A stretch of DNA of 64,000 nucleotides from Acidovorax sp. MR-S7. Its GTDB lineage: Bacteria; Pseudomonadota; Gammaproteobacteria; Burkholderiales; Burkholderiaceae_C. Below, piece after piece: positions 21,294 through 29,207 of this stretch (position 1 is its first letter; each line of letters opens with the position of its first letter). Location: positions 49,110-113,109 of the forward strand of contig NZ_DF238900.1 of the NCBI RefSeq assembly GCF_000400995.2. The letters are read 5' to 3'. The notes under the pieces are model-generated. The model was not told where the DNA came from. It did not search any database and saw only the letters and a list, made by a program, of their open reading frames with translations. The position numbers and the translations under genes are program-made.

Positions 21294-21437
21294 ATGGCCT
21301 GCGCTACACTGCAGCCCATGTCGCGCCTGTCCCCCTGCCGCACCGCCACCGCCGCCCGCCCGGGCCGCGCACCGGCCTGCGTGCGGCGGCTGCCAGGCGC
21401 ATCCATGATTACCACCATGACCACCGCGGCTACCTAG
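21294..21437 (+). CDS. Threonine-rich leader peptide of hom (putative)
   Basis: This short frame ends MITTMTTAAT followed by TAG (21405-21437), with five Thr and one Ile codons in the last ten. Two in-frame starts are plausible: ATG 21294, with AGGAG four bases upstream, gives 47 residues, and ATG 21405 gives only the Thr-rich part. A hairpin and then an intrinsic terminator follow before hom. This is the layout of transcription attenuators such as thrL, in which ribosome stalling at Thr codons during threonine shortage would favour read-through. No homology search was possible. The logic is inferred from the sequence. Confidence 0.6.
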   Translation: MACATLQPMSRLSPCRTATAARPGRAPACVRRLPGASMITTMTTAAT

Positions 21438-21490
21438 CGCACGCGGGGTGGCCGTACCGGCGGCCACCTGGTGTCTCTTCCCTCCGAACG

Positions 21491-21519
21491 AAACCCAGCC
21501 CAGGCCGCTGGGTTTTTTT
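21491..21519 (+). terminator. Putative attenuator terminator upstream of hom
   Basis: AAACCCAGC (21491-21499) and GCTGGGTTT (21507-21515) form a 9-bp stem followed by more T residues. An upstream hairpin (GGTGGCC at 21447-21453 with GGCCACC at 21462-21468) and a partial pairing of 21460-21471 with 21500-21508 could be the alternative structures of an attenuator. Confidence 0.7.
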
Positions 21520-21553
21520 CATTGGCTTGACCGCCTTGTTTGGAGAGTGAACC

Positions 21554-22915
21554 ATGTTCGTAGAACCCCCGCCGGCCCTTTCGCCCACCGCGTGCGCGCA
21601 CGCCCCGGCCCAGCCCCCTGCCCTGCGCGTGGGCCTCATCGGCACCGGTACCGTGGGCGGCGGCGTGTGGCGGCTGCTGCGGCGCAACCAGGCGCTGATC
21701 GCCGCGCGCGCGGGGCGCGGCATCGAGATCGTGGCCGTGGCCGCGCGCAGCCCGGCCCGCGCCGCCGCGCTGCTGGGCGACGCGTCCGGCGTGCGCCTGC
21801 TGGCCGACCCGCTGCAGCTCGCCGCCGACCCCGGCGTGGACGTGCTGCTGGAGCTGGCGGGCGGCACCGAGGCCCCGCGCGCCTGGGCGCTGGCCGCACT
21901 GGCCCACGGCAAGCATGTGGTGACCGCCAACAAGGCCCTGCTGGCCGAGCACGGCGAGGCGCTGGCCGCCGCCGCCGCGCGCCACGGCCGCGTGCTGGCC
22001 TACGAGGCGGCGGTGGCGGGCGGCCTGCCCGTCGTGAAGGCACTGCGCGAGGGCTTGGCAGCCAACCGGGTCGAGGCGCTGGCCGGCATCCTGAACGGCA
22101 CCAGCAACTACATCCTCACGCGCATGCAAGCCGACGGCCTGGGCTTCGCCGCCGCGCTGACCGAGGCCCAGGCCCTGGGCTATGCCGAGGCCGATCCGGC
22201 CTTCGACGTGGACGGCGTGGACGCCGCCCACAAGCTCGCCCTGCTGGCCGCCAACGCCTTCGGCCTGCCCGTGCAGCCCGGCGCGGTGCACGTGGAGGGC
22301 ATCCGCGCGCTGCAGCACGGCGACGTGGCCGCCGCCGCGCAGTGGGGCTATGCCGTGAAGCTGCTGGCGCTGGCACGCCGCGGGCCCACCGAGGACGGCG
22401 CCGCCGTGGAGCTGCGCGTGCACCCTGCCCTGCTGCCGGCCGGCCACCCGCTGGCCCAGGTGCACGGCGTGTCGAACGGCCTGCTGGTGCACGGCGATGC
22501 CACCGGCCCCCTCTTCTTCAGCGGCGCAGGCGCGGGTGCGCAGCCCACGGCCAGCGCCGTGGTGGCCGACCTGGTGGACCTGGCGCGGCGGCCCGAGGGC
22601 ATGGCCTGCCTGCCCGCACTGGGCCCCCGCGCCGCCACGCCGCCCCGGGTGCTGCCCCTGGCACAGGTGCGCACACGGCACTTCCTGCGCCTGCTGCCGG
22701 GCACGGCGCTCTGCGAGGCCCAGGTGCTGCGCGCGCTCGCGCGAGAAGGGCTCGCCGTGCAGCGCCGCGCCTGGGGCCCCGCCCAGGCGCCGGGCGGCGC
22801 ACCCACGCTGGCGCTGCTCACCGCCCCGGCGCCCGACGGCGTGGCCGCGCGCGCGGCCGAGCGGCTTCAGCAGCACACGGGCGCACTGGTGCGGCGCCTG
22901 CGGGTAGAAGAATGA
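21554..22915 (+). CDS. hom: Homoserine dehydrogenase
   Basis: The enzyme reduces aspartate semialdehyde to homoserine with NAD(P)H, the branch point to threonine and methionine. The 453-residue protein has the nucleotide-binding motif GLIGTGTVGGG near residue 27, VVTANKALL near 120, and the catalytic-domain block LAGILNGTSNYIL near 180 followed by ALGYAEADPAFDVDG. The C-terminal 90 residues are in the position of the ACT domain but are short and poorly conserved, so feedback control by threonine may be weak. GGAGAG precedes the ATG. The first 24 residues are a variable Pro/Ala extension. It may be a second, divergent copy, since thrC does not follow. Confidence 0.88.
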   Translation: MFVEPPPALSPTACAHAPAQPPALRVGLIGTGTVGGGVWRLLRRNQALIAARAGRGIEIVAVAARSPARAAALLGDASGVRLLADPLQLAADPGVDVLLELAGGTEAPRAWALAALAHGKHVVTANKALLAEHGEALAAAAARHGRVLAYEAAVAGGLPVVKALREGLAANRVEALAGILNGTSNYILTRMQADGLGFAAALTEAQALGYAEADPAFDVDGVDAAHKLALLAANAFGLPVQPGAVHVEGIRALQHGDVAAAAQWGYAVKLLALARRGPTEDGAAVELRVHPALLPAGHPLAQVHGVSNGLLVHGDATGPLFFSGAGAGAQPTASAVVADLVDLARRPEGMACLPALGPRAATPPRVLPLAQVRTRHFLRLLPGTALCEAQVLRALAREGLAVQRRAWGPAQAPGGAPTLALLTAPAPDGVAARAAERLQQHTGALVRRLRVEE

Positions 22916-22922
22916 GAGCCCA

Positions 22923-22974
22923 AAACACCTCCAGCGCTTGTCCGATAAGCGCCAGCAGCTCCTGCTTTGATAGC
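22923..22974 (-). repeat. Dispersed palindromic repeat, copy 6
   Basis: CACCTCCAGCGCTTGTCC, GATAAGCGCCAGCAGC, TCCTGCTTTGATAGC: a minus-oriented copy that lies between hom and the converging small gene and ends at the latter's stop codon. Confidence 0.75.
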
Positions 22975-23229
22975 TTAGCGCTTGAGCTTGCGGTAGGCCT
23001 CGCCCGCGGGAGGCCCGCGGTCTGTGTCCTGCAGGCCGCGCTCCAGGTCGTCGTAGGCCTGCTTCACGACCGGGTCGCGTTTCTCGTCCGTCATGTCCAC
23101 CGACTGGTCGCGCTCATGGGGCAGCAGCGGGGCCGGGGGCTCGGCGGCCTGGGCGGGCTGCCCGGGCGGATGGCGCAGGTCCACGCCGCGCTGGCGCGTG
23201 CGCTCGGAAGACGGGGAAGGTGCTGGCAT
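22975..23229 (-). CDS. Small conserved hydrophilic protein of unknown function
   Basis: This 84-residue protein has no signal or membrane segment. Its first half is Pro-rich and its second half is charged (DEKRDPVVKQAYDDLERGLQ, then DTDRG and a basic end). The DPVVKQAYDDLERGL stretch looks like a conserved helix. GAGG lies upstream of the ATG at 23229; longer readings lack such a site. I do not recognise a function. It converges with hom and is divergent from dinG. Confidence 0.6.
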   Translation of the reverse strand: MPAPSPSSERTRQRGVDLRHPPGQPAQAAEPPAPLLPHERDQSVDMTDEKRDPVVKQAYDDLERGLQDTDRGPPAGEAYRKLKR

Positions 23230-23385
23230 GGCGGTACCTCGTGCAACGGTATGGCCCCATGCTAGGCCGGCACCCGCGGGCACCGCGTAGGCCGGAGCCG
23301 CCGGCCGCCATCGGACGCGCGGCGCGGCGATCCGTTACCATGGCTGGATGAAAGCACAGTGCTCCGCCCCCCGTTCCTGAATTCC

Positions 23386-25560
23386 ATGTCCGCGCAAGAA
23401 TGGGCCGCACAGGCCCTGCAATCGTTCGAGGCGGCGGTGCAGTCCACCGCCGGCTTCCGCCCGCGCGAGGGCCAGCGGCGCATGGCCGAGCAGGTGGCGC
23501 AGACCTTCGCCCAGGCGCAGCTCGGCAAGCTTCAAGATGAGGACGACGAGCCCCAGCGCGCCATTGCCGTGGTGCAGGCCGGCACGGGCGTGGGCAAGTC
23601 GCTGGCCTACAGCGCTCCGGCCATCGCCATGGCGCTGGCGCGCGGCACGCGGGTGCTGATCTCCACCGCCACGGTGGCGCTGCAGGAGCAGCTGGTGCAC
23701 AAGGACCTGCCGCAGCTCGCCGCACGCATGGAGCAGCCCCTGCGCTTCGCACTGGCCAAGGGGCGCGGGCGCTACGTGTGCAAGCTCAAGCTGGAGCGCC
23801 TGGCCGGCGGCGCGGCAGCCGGCGAGGACGGCGTGGAGGACGACGACCTGTTCCCCGACGAAGAGGCCGAGCGGCGCAGCCAGCGCCCGCGCCACGAATC
23901 CGAGGCGCGCATGAAGTTCTACGCCACCATGGCCGACGCGCTGGCCACCGGCGGCTGGGACGGCGACCGCGACACGCTGGCGACGCCCCCCGAGCCCGAG
24001 GCCTGGGGCCCCGTGGCGGCCGAGGCCAACTCCTGCACCGGCAAGCACTGTCCCCTGTTCAGCCGCTGCACCTACTACGACCGCCGCAAGGAGCTGGTGG
24101 CGGCGCAGGTCATCGTGGCCAACCACGACCTGCTGCTGTCGTCCATCGGCGCGCGGCTGCTGCCCGAGCTGGACAACTGCCTGCTGGTCATCGACGAGGC
24201 CCACCATCTGCCCGCCACGGCGCTCGACCAGTTCGCCTGCGAGGCCGACCTGTCGCGCCTGACCTGGATCGACCGCCTGGCCAGCCGCGCGCTGCGCATC
24301 GGCCAGCTGGTGGAGGTGGAGGAGATCGCCGACATCCCCAACCACGCCGCGCGCCTGCGCGCCGCGCTGCAGGACGCGGCCCGGCTGGTGATGGACGTGT
24401 ACGGCGAGCAGCTGCGCGCGCCCGCGCGCCGCGCGTTCAACGCCGCCGCGCCCACGCGCGCCCGCGTGCCCGGCGGCGTGCTGCCCGAGGCGCTGACCGA
24501 GCCCTTCGCCCAGGCCGCCCACCATGCCGACGGCTTTCTGGCCGCGCTGCGCGCCATCTCCAAGGCGCTGCGCAGCGAGATGCGCGACAAGCCCGACGAG
24601 GCGCGCCGCCTGTCCCAGCTCTACGCGCAGATCGGCGCGCTGGCCCCACGCCTGGAGGGCCTGCACGCCGCCGCGCAGCTGCTGCTGCAGGACACGCCCG
24701 AAGGCGCGGCGCCCGCCGCCAAGTGGTTCACGCTGGAGGCGGACGGCGACTTCATCGCCCTGCGCGCGCACGCCAGCCCGGTGCTGCCCGGCAGCGCGCT
24801 GCGCCACCACCTGTGGTCGGCCGTGCGCGGCGCGGTGCTCACCTCGGCCACGCTCACGAGCTGCGGGCAGTTCGACTTCTTCCTGCGCGAAAGCGGCCTG
24901 TGGGACGACGAGGCCGTCGCCACGCTGGCAGTTCCCAGCCCGTTCGACTACGCGCTGCAGGGCACGCTGGTGGCCAGCGAAACCCGCGCTGAGCCGCGCG
25001 ACGCCCAGGCCTTCACGGCCGAGATGGTCGATGCGCTGCTGTGCGACCTGGCCCAGGTGGAAGCCGGCGCGCTGGTGCTCTTCACCTCGCGCGAGCAGAT
25101 GCGCCAGGCCGTGGACCTGCTGCCCACCGCCATGCGCGCCAGCGTGCTGGTGCAGGGCACCCTGCCCCGCCCGCAGCTGCTGGCGCGCCACCGCGAGCGC
25201 GTGGCCGAAGGGCTGCCGTCCATCATCTTCGGCATGCAGTCCTTCGGCGAGGGACTGGACCTGCCGGGCGCGCTGTGCGAGTCGCTCTTCGTCACCAAGC
25301 TGCCCTTCGCCCCGCCCGACGACCCCGTGGGCGAGGCCCGCGCCGAATGGCTGCGCGGCGCGGGGCGCGACCCGTTCAGCGAACTCGTCGTGCCCGCCAC
25401 CGCCATCCGCCTCGCCCAATGGGTGGGCCGCGCCATCCGCACCGAGGAAGACCGGGCGCGCGTTTATTGCTACGACAAGCGCCTAGTGCGCACGGGCTAC
25501 GGCCAGCGGCTGCTCAAGGGCCTGCCGCCGTTCACGCTGGAGCAGCGCGCGGCCTTGTAG
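23386..25560 (+). CDS. dinG: ATP-dependent DNA helicase DinG
   Basis: The 724-residue XPD-like superfamily 2 helicase has Walker A AGTGVGKSLAY near residue 69 and the DEAH box VIDEAHHLP near residue 270. It shows cysteines fitting the iron-sulphur domain (RYVCKLKLE, then NSCTGKHCPLFSRCTYY) and late motifs FGMQSFGEGLDLPG and QWVGRAIRTEED. DinG unwinds D-loops, R-loops and G-quadruplexes during DNA repair and is SOS-induced in E. coli. The ATG at 23386 is chosen because the earlier in-frame GTG precedes the family N-terminus. No LexA box was recognised upstream. Confidence 0.93.
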   Translation: MSAQEWAAQALQSFEAAVQSTAGFRPREGQRRMAEQVAQTFAQAQLGKLQDEDDEPQRAIAVVQAGTGVGKSLAYSAPAIAMALARGTRVLISTATVALQEQLVHKDLPQLAARMEQPLRFALAKGRGRYVCKLKLERLAGGAAAGEDGVEDDDLFPDEEAERRSQRPRHESEARMKFYATMADALATGGWDGDRDTLATPPEPEAWGPVAAEANSCTGKHCPLFSRCTYYDRRKELVAAQVIVANHDLLLSSIGARLLPELDNCLLVIDEAHHLPATALDQFACEADLSRLTWIDRLASRALRIGQLVEVEEIADIPNHAARLRAALQDAARLVMDVYGEQLRAPARRAFNAAAPTRARVPGGVLPEALTEPFAQAAHHADGFLAALRAISKALRSEMRDKPDEARRLSQLYAQIGALAPRLEGLHAAAQLLLQDTPEGAAPAAKWFTLEADGDFIALRAHASPVLPGSALRHHLWSAVRGAVLTSATLTSCGQFDFFLRESGLWDDEAVATLAVPSPFDYALQGTLVASETRAEPRDAQAFTAEMVDALLCDLAQVEAGALVLFTSREQMRQAVDLLPTAMRASVLVQGTLPRPQLLARHRERVAEGLPSIIFGMQSFGEGLDLPGALCESLFVTKLPFAPPDDPVGEARAEWLRGAGRDPFSELVVPATAIRLAQWVGRAIRTEEDRARVYCYDKRLVRTGYGQRLLKGLPPFTLEQRAAL

Positions 25561-25672
25561 GGCCGCCTGGGCTGTGGGACAAACGCCACGCTCCCATGGG
25601 TCCCGGGCCGACACGGCGCACGCGGCAGGCTGCCTAGAGTGAAGGCAACCCCTTCCTTCGGAGAGACCGCCC

Positions 25673-26176
25673 ATGCCCGACCACACCCCCGCCCACGAAA
25701 CCCTGTGGAAACTCATCAAGGACATCCGCTTCGGCATGCTCGTGCACCGCACGGCTTCCGGCATGCTGCACGCGCACCCGCTGACCACGCAGAACCGCGG
25801 CATCGACGAGGGTGCGGATCTGTATTTCTTCATCTCCCAATCCAGCGAGCTACATGAACGCCTGCTGGCCGATGGCGAGGTGAACGTGTCCTATGCCGAT
25901 CCGGGCGACGACAGCTATGTCTCGCTCTCCGGCCAGGCACGGTTCCTGGACGAGCCTGCACGCAAGGAGGCCCTGTGGTCTTCCATGGCCAAGGCCTGGT
26001 TTCCCGGCGGCCCCACCGACCCCGATCTGGCGCTGCTGGCCGTGCGCATCCGCCACGCCGAGTACTGGGACGTGAAGGAAAGCAAGATGGTGCAGCTGTT
26101 CAAGATGGCCAAGGCCGCCGTCACCGGCGAGCCTCCGCGCCAGCTGGGCGAGCACCAGGAACTGACGCTGCCGTGA
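25673..26176 (+). CDS. Pyridoxamine 5'-phosphate oxidase-fold protein (general stress protein 26-like)
   Basis: The 167-residue protein has the split-barrel flavin-binding fold: WKLIKDIRFGMLVHR at the start, LYFFISQSSELHERL and VNVSYADPGDDSYVSLSGQA in the middle, and HAEYWDVKESKMVQLFKMA at the end. The family binds FMN, FAD or haem, and GSP26 members are linked to stress; the substrate is unknown. CGGAGAG precedes the ATG. A small hydrophilic protein gene follows after 38 bases, probably in the same transcript. Confidence 0.82.
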   Translation: MPDHTPAHETLWKLIKDIRFGMLVHRTASGMLHAHPLTTQNRGIDEGADLYFFISQSSELHERLLADGEVNVSYADPGDDSYVSLSGQARFLDEPARKEALWSSMAKAWFPGGPTDPDLALLAVRIRHAEYWDVKESKMVQLFKMAKAAVTGEPPRQLGEHQELTLP

Positions 26177-26214
26177 CCGGCGGCATTCCCCAACCCAACG
26201 CACAGGAGGCTTCC

Positions 26215-26463
26215 ATGAACCGCAAGGACCAGCACAGCGACAGGGACGACAGCCAGAACGACGCCAGCGCCCAGGGCTCGGGCAAGGTCGCCCAGGCCCA
26301 CAACAGCGCAGGCGACAAGCCTGCCACCCAGCTCCACCAGGGCCGCCGCACGCCCGAAAGCCGCGGCGACCGCGATGCGCACGTGGGCAGCGGCAACCAG
26401 ATGCAGTCCCGGCAAGGGGCTGCCGGTAGCAGCAGCGGAGGCGGAAGCCGGGGCGCCGGATAA
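26215..26463 (+). CDS. Small low-complexity hydrophilic protein
   Basis: This 82-residue protein is composed almost entirely of Asp, Ser, Gln, Lys, Gly and Ala, with no hydrophobic core (MNRKDQHSDRDDSQND start, SSSGGGSRGAG end). It is probably intrinsically disordered. A strong AGGAGG five bases before the ATG supports translation. It follows the stress-related PPOX protein gene, so a general-stress role is possible, but I do not recognise the family. Confidence 0.6.
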   Translation: MNRKDQHSDRDDSQNDASAQGSGKVAQAHNSAGDKPATQLHQGRRTPESRGDRDAHVGSGNQMQSRQGAAGSSSGGGSRGAG

Positions 26464-26528
26464 CCGGCAAGCGAAGGCAGGCGGTGGCGTGGGGAGACAA
26501 TCCCCGCTTGCTACTCTTTCCTGCCTCC

Positions 26529-27170
26529 ATGCCTCCCATTGCCGTCATCGACTTCGAAACCACCGGCATGGCCCCTGCCCAGGGGTCGCGCGCCACCGAA
26601 GTGGCCATCGTGCTGATCGAGGGCGAGCGCGTGGTGGACCGCTTTTCCAGCCTCATGAAGACGGGCGCGTGGATACCGCCCTTTATCACTCAGCTCACCG
26701 GCATCACCAACGCCATGGTGGCCGCCGCCCCGCCCGCCGACGAAGTGATGCGCGAGGCCGCGCGCTTCGTGGGCAACGCCCCCATGGTGGCGCACAACGC
26801 CGCGTTCGATAGCAAGTTCTGGCAGTCCGAGCTGCACCACGCGGGGCTGGAGGCCACCCAGCCTCACGCGGCCCGGCCCTTCGCCTGCACCGTGCTGCTC
26901 TCGCGCCGCGTCTACCCCGATGCGCCCAGCCACAAGCTGGGTAACCTGATCGACCACCTGGGCCTGCCACGCGCGGGCCGCGCCCACCGCGCACTGGCCG
27001 ACGCCGAGATGGCCGCCGCCCTGCTCGCGCGCCTGCAGCACGACCTGGGCCAGCGCTTCGGCCTGGGCTGGCCCGGCCATGCGTTGCTCATGCAGTTGCA
27101 GCGCTGTCCGCGCCCGGCCGTGGAGCGCCTGCTGCGCCAGCACGCGCTGGCTGTCGCGCCGGCGGGGTGA
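26529..27170 (+). CDS. DnaQ-like 3'-5' exonuclease
   Basis: The 213-residue DEDDh exonuclease shows Exo I (VIDFETTGM near residue 7), Exo II (VAHNAAFDSKFW near residue 86) and Exo III (HRALADAEMAAALL near residue 150, with catalytic His and Asp). It resembles the epsilon-type proofreading nucleases and RNase T-like enzymes, but it has no clamp-binding extension that I can see, so it is probably a stand-alone exonuclease. The ATG at 26529 gives the normal N-terminus. Confidence 0.88.
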   Translation: MPPIAVIDFETTGMAPAQGSRATEVAIVLIEGERVVDRFSSLMKTGAWIPPFITQLTGITNAMVAAAPPADEVMREAARFVGNAPMVAHNAAFDSKFWQSELHHAGLEATQPHAARPFACTVLLSRRVYPDAPSHKLGNLIDHLGLPRAGRAHRALADAEMAAALLARLQHDLGQRFGLGWPGHALLMQLQRCPRPAVERLLRQHALAVAPAG

Positions 27171-27176
27171 TTCCTG

Positions 27177-27225
27177 AATTGATAGCTGCTTGCGCTTGCT
27201 GCACAAGCGCTGGAGGCTAATTCTT
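27177..27225 (+). repeat. Dispersed palindromic repeat, copy 7
   Basis: AATTGATAGCTGCTTGCGCTT-type copy followed by GCTGCACAAGCGCTGGAGGC. It lies between the converging exonuclease and MocR-type genes, ending two bases before the stop codon of the latter. Confidence 0.8.
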
Positions 27226-27226
27226 C

Positions 27227-28531
27227 TCAAAACACCGCCCGGGCCGTGTGCCGCAGCGCCGCCGCCAGGTCGCGCGCCAGCCGGGCCATGTCGCGCGGCC
27301 CCACCGTGCCGATGCTGACGCGGATGGCCGGGCCGGCCTGCAGGCGCAGGGGCGCCCCCACCTGCACGGCCCAGCCCCTCGCGGCCATGAACTGCGCCAC
27401 GGCCGCCTCGTGCGGCACGGGAAGCCACAGGTGCAGGCCCTCGCCGCGTTCACCGCACGCGATCTCCACGCCCTCGTCGCGCAGTGCCCGGACCAGCACG
27501 GTACGGCGTGCCCCATAGCGGGCCGCCATGTGCCGCAGCGAGCCAGGCTCCCTGCCCTTGCGCGTCTGGCTCCACAGCCGCGCTACCCAGGCCTGCAGCC
27601 AGCGGCTGACCCAGCGCGGCCCCAGCGTCTGGTGGGCACACATGCCCTGCACCAGGTGCGGCGTGCCCGCCACCAGCGCTACGCGGCAGTCCGGCCCCAG
27701 CGCCTTGCTGACGGACAGCACATGCAGCCACAGGGGAGGCAATGCACCGGCCACGGCCAGGGGCGCCTGGCTCAGCAAGCCCCAGTGGTCGTCCAGGATG
27801 AGCAGCGTGTGCGGGCTGGCCTGCAGCTGCCGGCGCAGCGTCCTCCAGCGCGTGGTGCCCAGAGCCGCGCCCGTGGGGTTGTGCGCACGCGGCGTGATCA
27901 CCAGCGCCACGCAGCCCGCGAGCAGCCCCGGCGGCGGCACGCACACACCCTGCGCGTCCACCGGTAGCCCCACGGGCACGAGGCGCAGGCTGTGCAGCAG
28001 CGCCAGCAGAGGCGGCCAGCACGGGTCCTCGATCGCCACGCGGTCACCGGGGCGCGCATGCTGGCGCAGAGCGCGCTCCACGGCGTCGAGCGTTCCGGAA
28101 AAGACGCCCATTGCGTCCTGCGGAAGCCCCTGCGCTTGCAGCCAGCCGCATCCGAGCGACTGCAGTTCAGCGTTCCACATGGTGTCGTTATGCGGCGCAC
28201 TAGGCAACTGCGAGGCCGTCGGCAGCAGCGCGGCGTCGACGTGGCCGCTGGCCAGGTCACGCAACCCGGGCGGCACGGCGAAGACCGGGGCAGGGCGGGG
28301 TGGCTCATCCGCCACGCGCGTGCCGTGGCGGCCTGCGGTCGTCAGGCGACCGGCATTGCGCAGCCGCGCATAGGCGGCCGCCACGGTGTTGGGATTGACG
28401 CCCAGATCGGACGCCAGGCGGCGCACGGCGGGCAGGGGATCGCCCGGCTGCAGAGCGCCGGAACGCATGGCATATTCAAGACTTTCGGCAATGTCTCTGG
28501 CATTGCTTCCTCGGGCAAACAACGATGGCAT
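27227..28531 (-). CDS. MocR/GntR-type regulator with aminotransferase domain
   Basis: The 434-residue protein combines an N-terminal GntR winged helix (about 5-75: GDPLPAVRRLASDLGVNPNT, then VAAAYARL) with a fold-type I aminotransferase domain. In that domain PLP contacts are seen as HNPTG, DDHWG and the Schiff-base Lys in SVSKALG. It resembles PtsJ-type MocR regulators, which often control vitamin B6 or amino-acid genes. The start at 28531 fits the family N-terminus. It is divergent from the NlpC/P60 gene, and a perfect palindrome lies just upstream of it. Confidence 0.88.
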   Translation of the reverse strand: MPSLFARGSNARDIAESLEYAMRSGALQPGDPLPAVRRLASDLGVNPNTVAAAYARLRNAGRLTTAGRHGTRVADEPPRPAPVFAVPPGLRDLASGHVDAALLPTASQLPSAPHNDTMWNAELQSLGCGWLQAQGLPQDAMGVFSGTLDAVERALRQHARPGDRVAIEDPCWPPLLALLHSLRLVPVGLPVDAQGVCVPPPGLLAGCVALVITPRAHNPTGAALGTTRWRTLRRQLQASPHTLLILDDHWGLLSQAPLAVAGALPPLWLHVLSVSKALGPDCRVALVAGTPHLVQGMCAHQTLGPRWVSRWLQAWVARLWSQTRKGREPGSLRHMAARYGARRTVLVRALRDEGVEIACGERGEGLHLWLPVPHEAAVAQFMAARGWAVQVGAPLRLQAGPAIRVSIGTVGPRDMARLARDLAAALRHTARAVF

Positions 28532-28546
28532 CCATGCATTGTATTG

Positions 28547-28562
28547 TTTGTACTAGTACAAA
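28547..28562. promoter_or_regulatory. 16-bp perfect palindrome, candidate operator
   Basis: TTTGTACTAGTACAAA reads the same on both strands and is embedded in further TTGTA half-sites (one to the left and one to the right). It lies 16 bases upstream of the MocR-type start in an AT-rich strip. It probably binds that regulator and may control both divergent genes. Confidence 0.6.
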
Positions 28563-28707
28563 ATTTTGTATGGCTTTGCAAAAGAAAGCGCCAAATTCCG
28601 AAAATGATTTCGGCGGTTTCGGAAAAGCGCGAAAACAGGCCGAAAACGCCCGGAAAAAGTACGAGAAAGCCGATGGAGCTGCCGCACGGCTGCTACGCTC
28701 GGGTGCC

Positions 28708-29187
28708 ATGCGTGCTTTTTTCCTTCCCGGCCTGGCCCTGGCCGCCGCGCTGCTGGCGGCCGGCTGCGGCACGTCCCCGCCCGCGGGGCCGCGCTCCCCT
28801 GCCTACTCCCGCCTGTCGGCCGAGCAGTCGAGCGATATCGCCATACACGCGCTGGGGCTGGTCGGTACGCCCTACCGCTACGGCGGCAATACGCCCGAGG
28901 GCGGTTTCGACTGCAGCGGCCTGATCGGCTACGTGTACAGCAGCCGCGCCGGCGTGGCGCCGCCGCGTACGGTGGCACAGCTCAGCGGCTTCGGGCAGGC
29001 GATAGGGGCGAGCGATCTGCGCACCGGCGACCTCGTGGTGTTCGGCCGTGGACGGCCTACCCATGCAGGCATCTACGTGGGGCAGGGGCGCTTCGTACAT
29101 GCGCCCTCTACGGGCGGCACGGTGCGGCTGGACAGCCTGCAAGCTGGCTACTGGGCCAAGCAGAGCCAGAGCTTCCGGCGGCCCTGA
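28708..29187 (+). CDS. NlpC/P60 family lipoprotein (cell wall endopeptidase)
   Basis: The 159-residue precursor has a lipoprotein signal ending LLAAGC near residue 20. The NlpC/P60 cysteine-peptidase domain has the catalytic Cys in FDCSGLIGYVY, a His in PTHAGIYVG and a second His in FVHAPS. Such enzymes cleave D-gamma-glutamyl-diaminopimelate bonds in peptidoglycan at the outer membrane. The ATG at 28708 is selected because it begins the signal sequence. The 176 bases upstream contain the palindromic operator candidate and otherwise AT-rich sequence. aroG follows 20 bases downstream. Confidence 0.9.
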   Translation: MRAFFLPGLALAAALLAAGCGTSPPAGPRSPAYSRLSAEQSSDIAIHALGLVGTPYRYGGNTPEGGFDCSGLIGYVYSSRAGVAPPRTVAQLSGFGQAIGASDLRTGDLVVFGRGRPTHAGIYVGQGRFVHAPSTGGTVRLDSLQAGYWAKQSQSFRRP

Positions 29188-29207
29188 GACGCGACAATCG
29201 GGGCACC

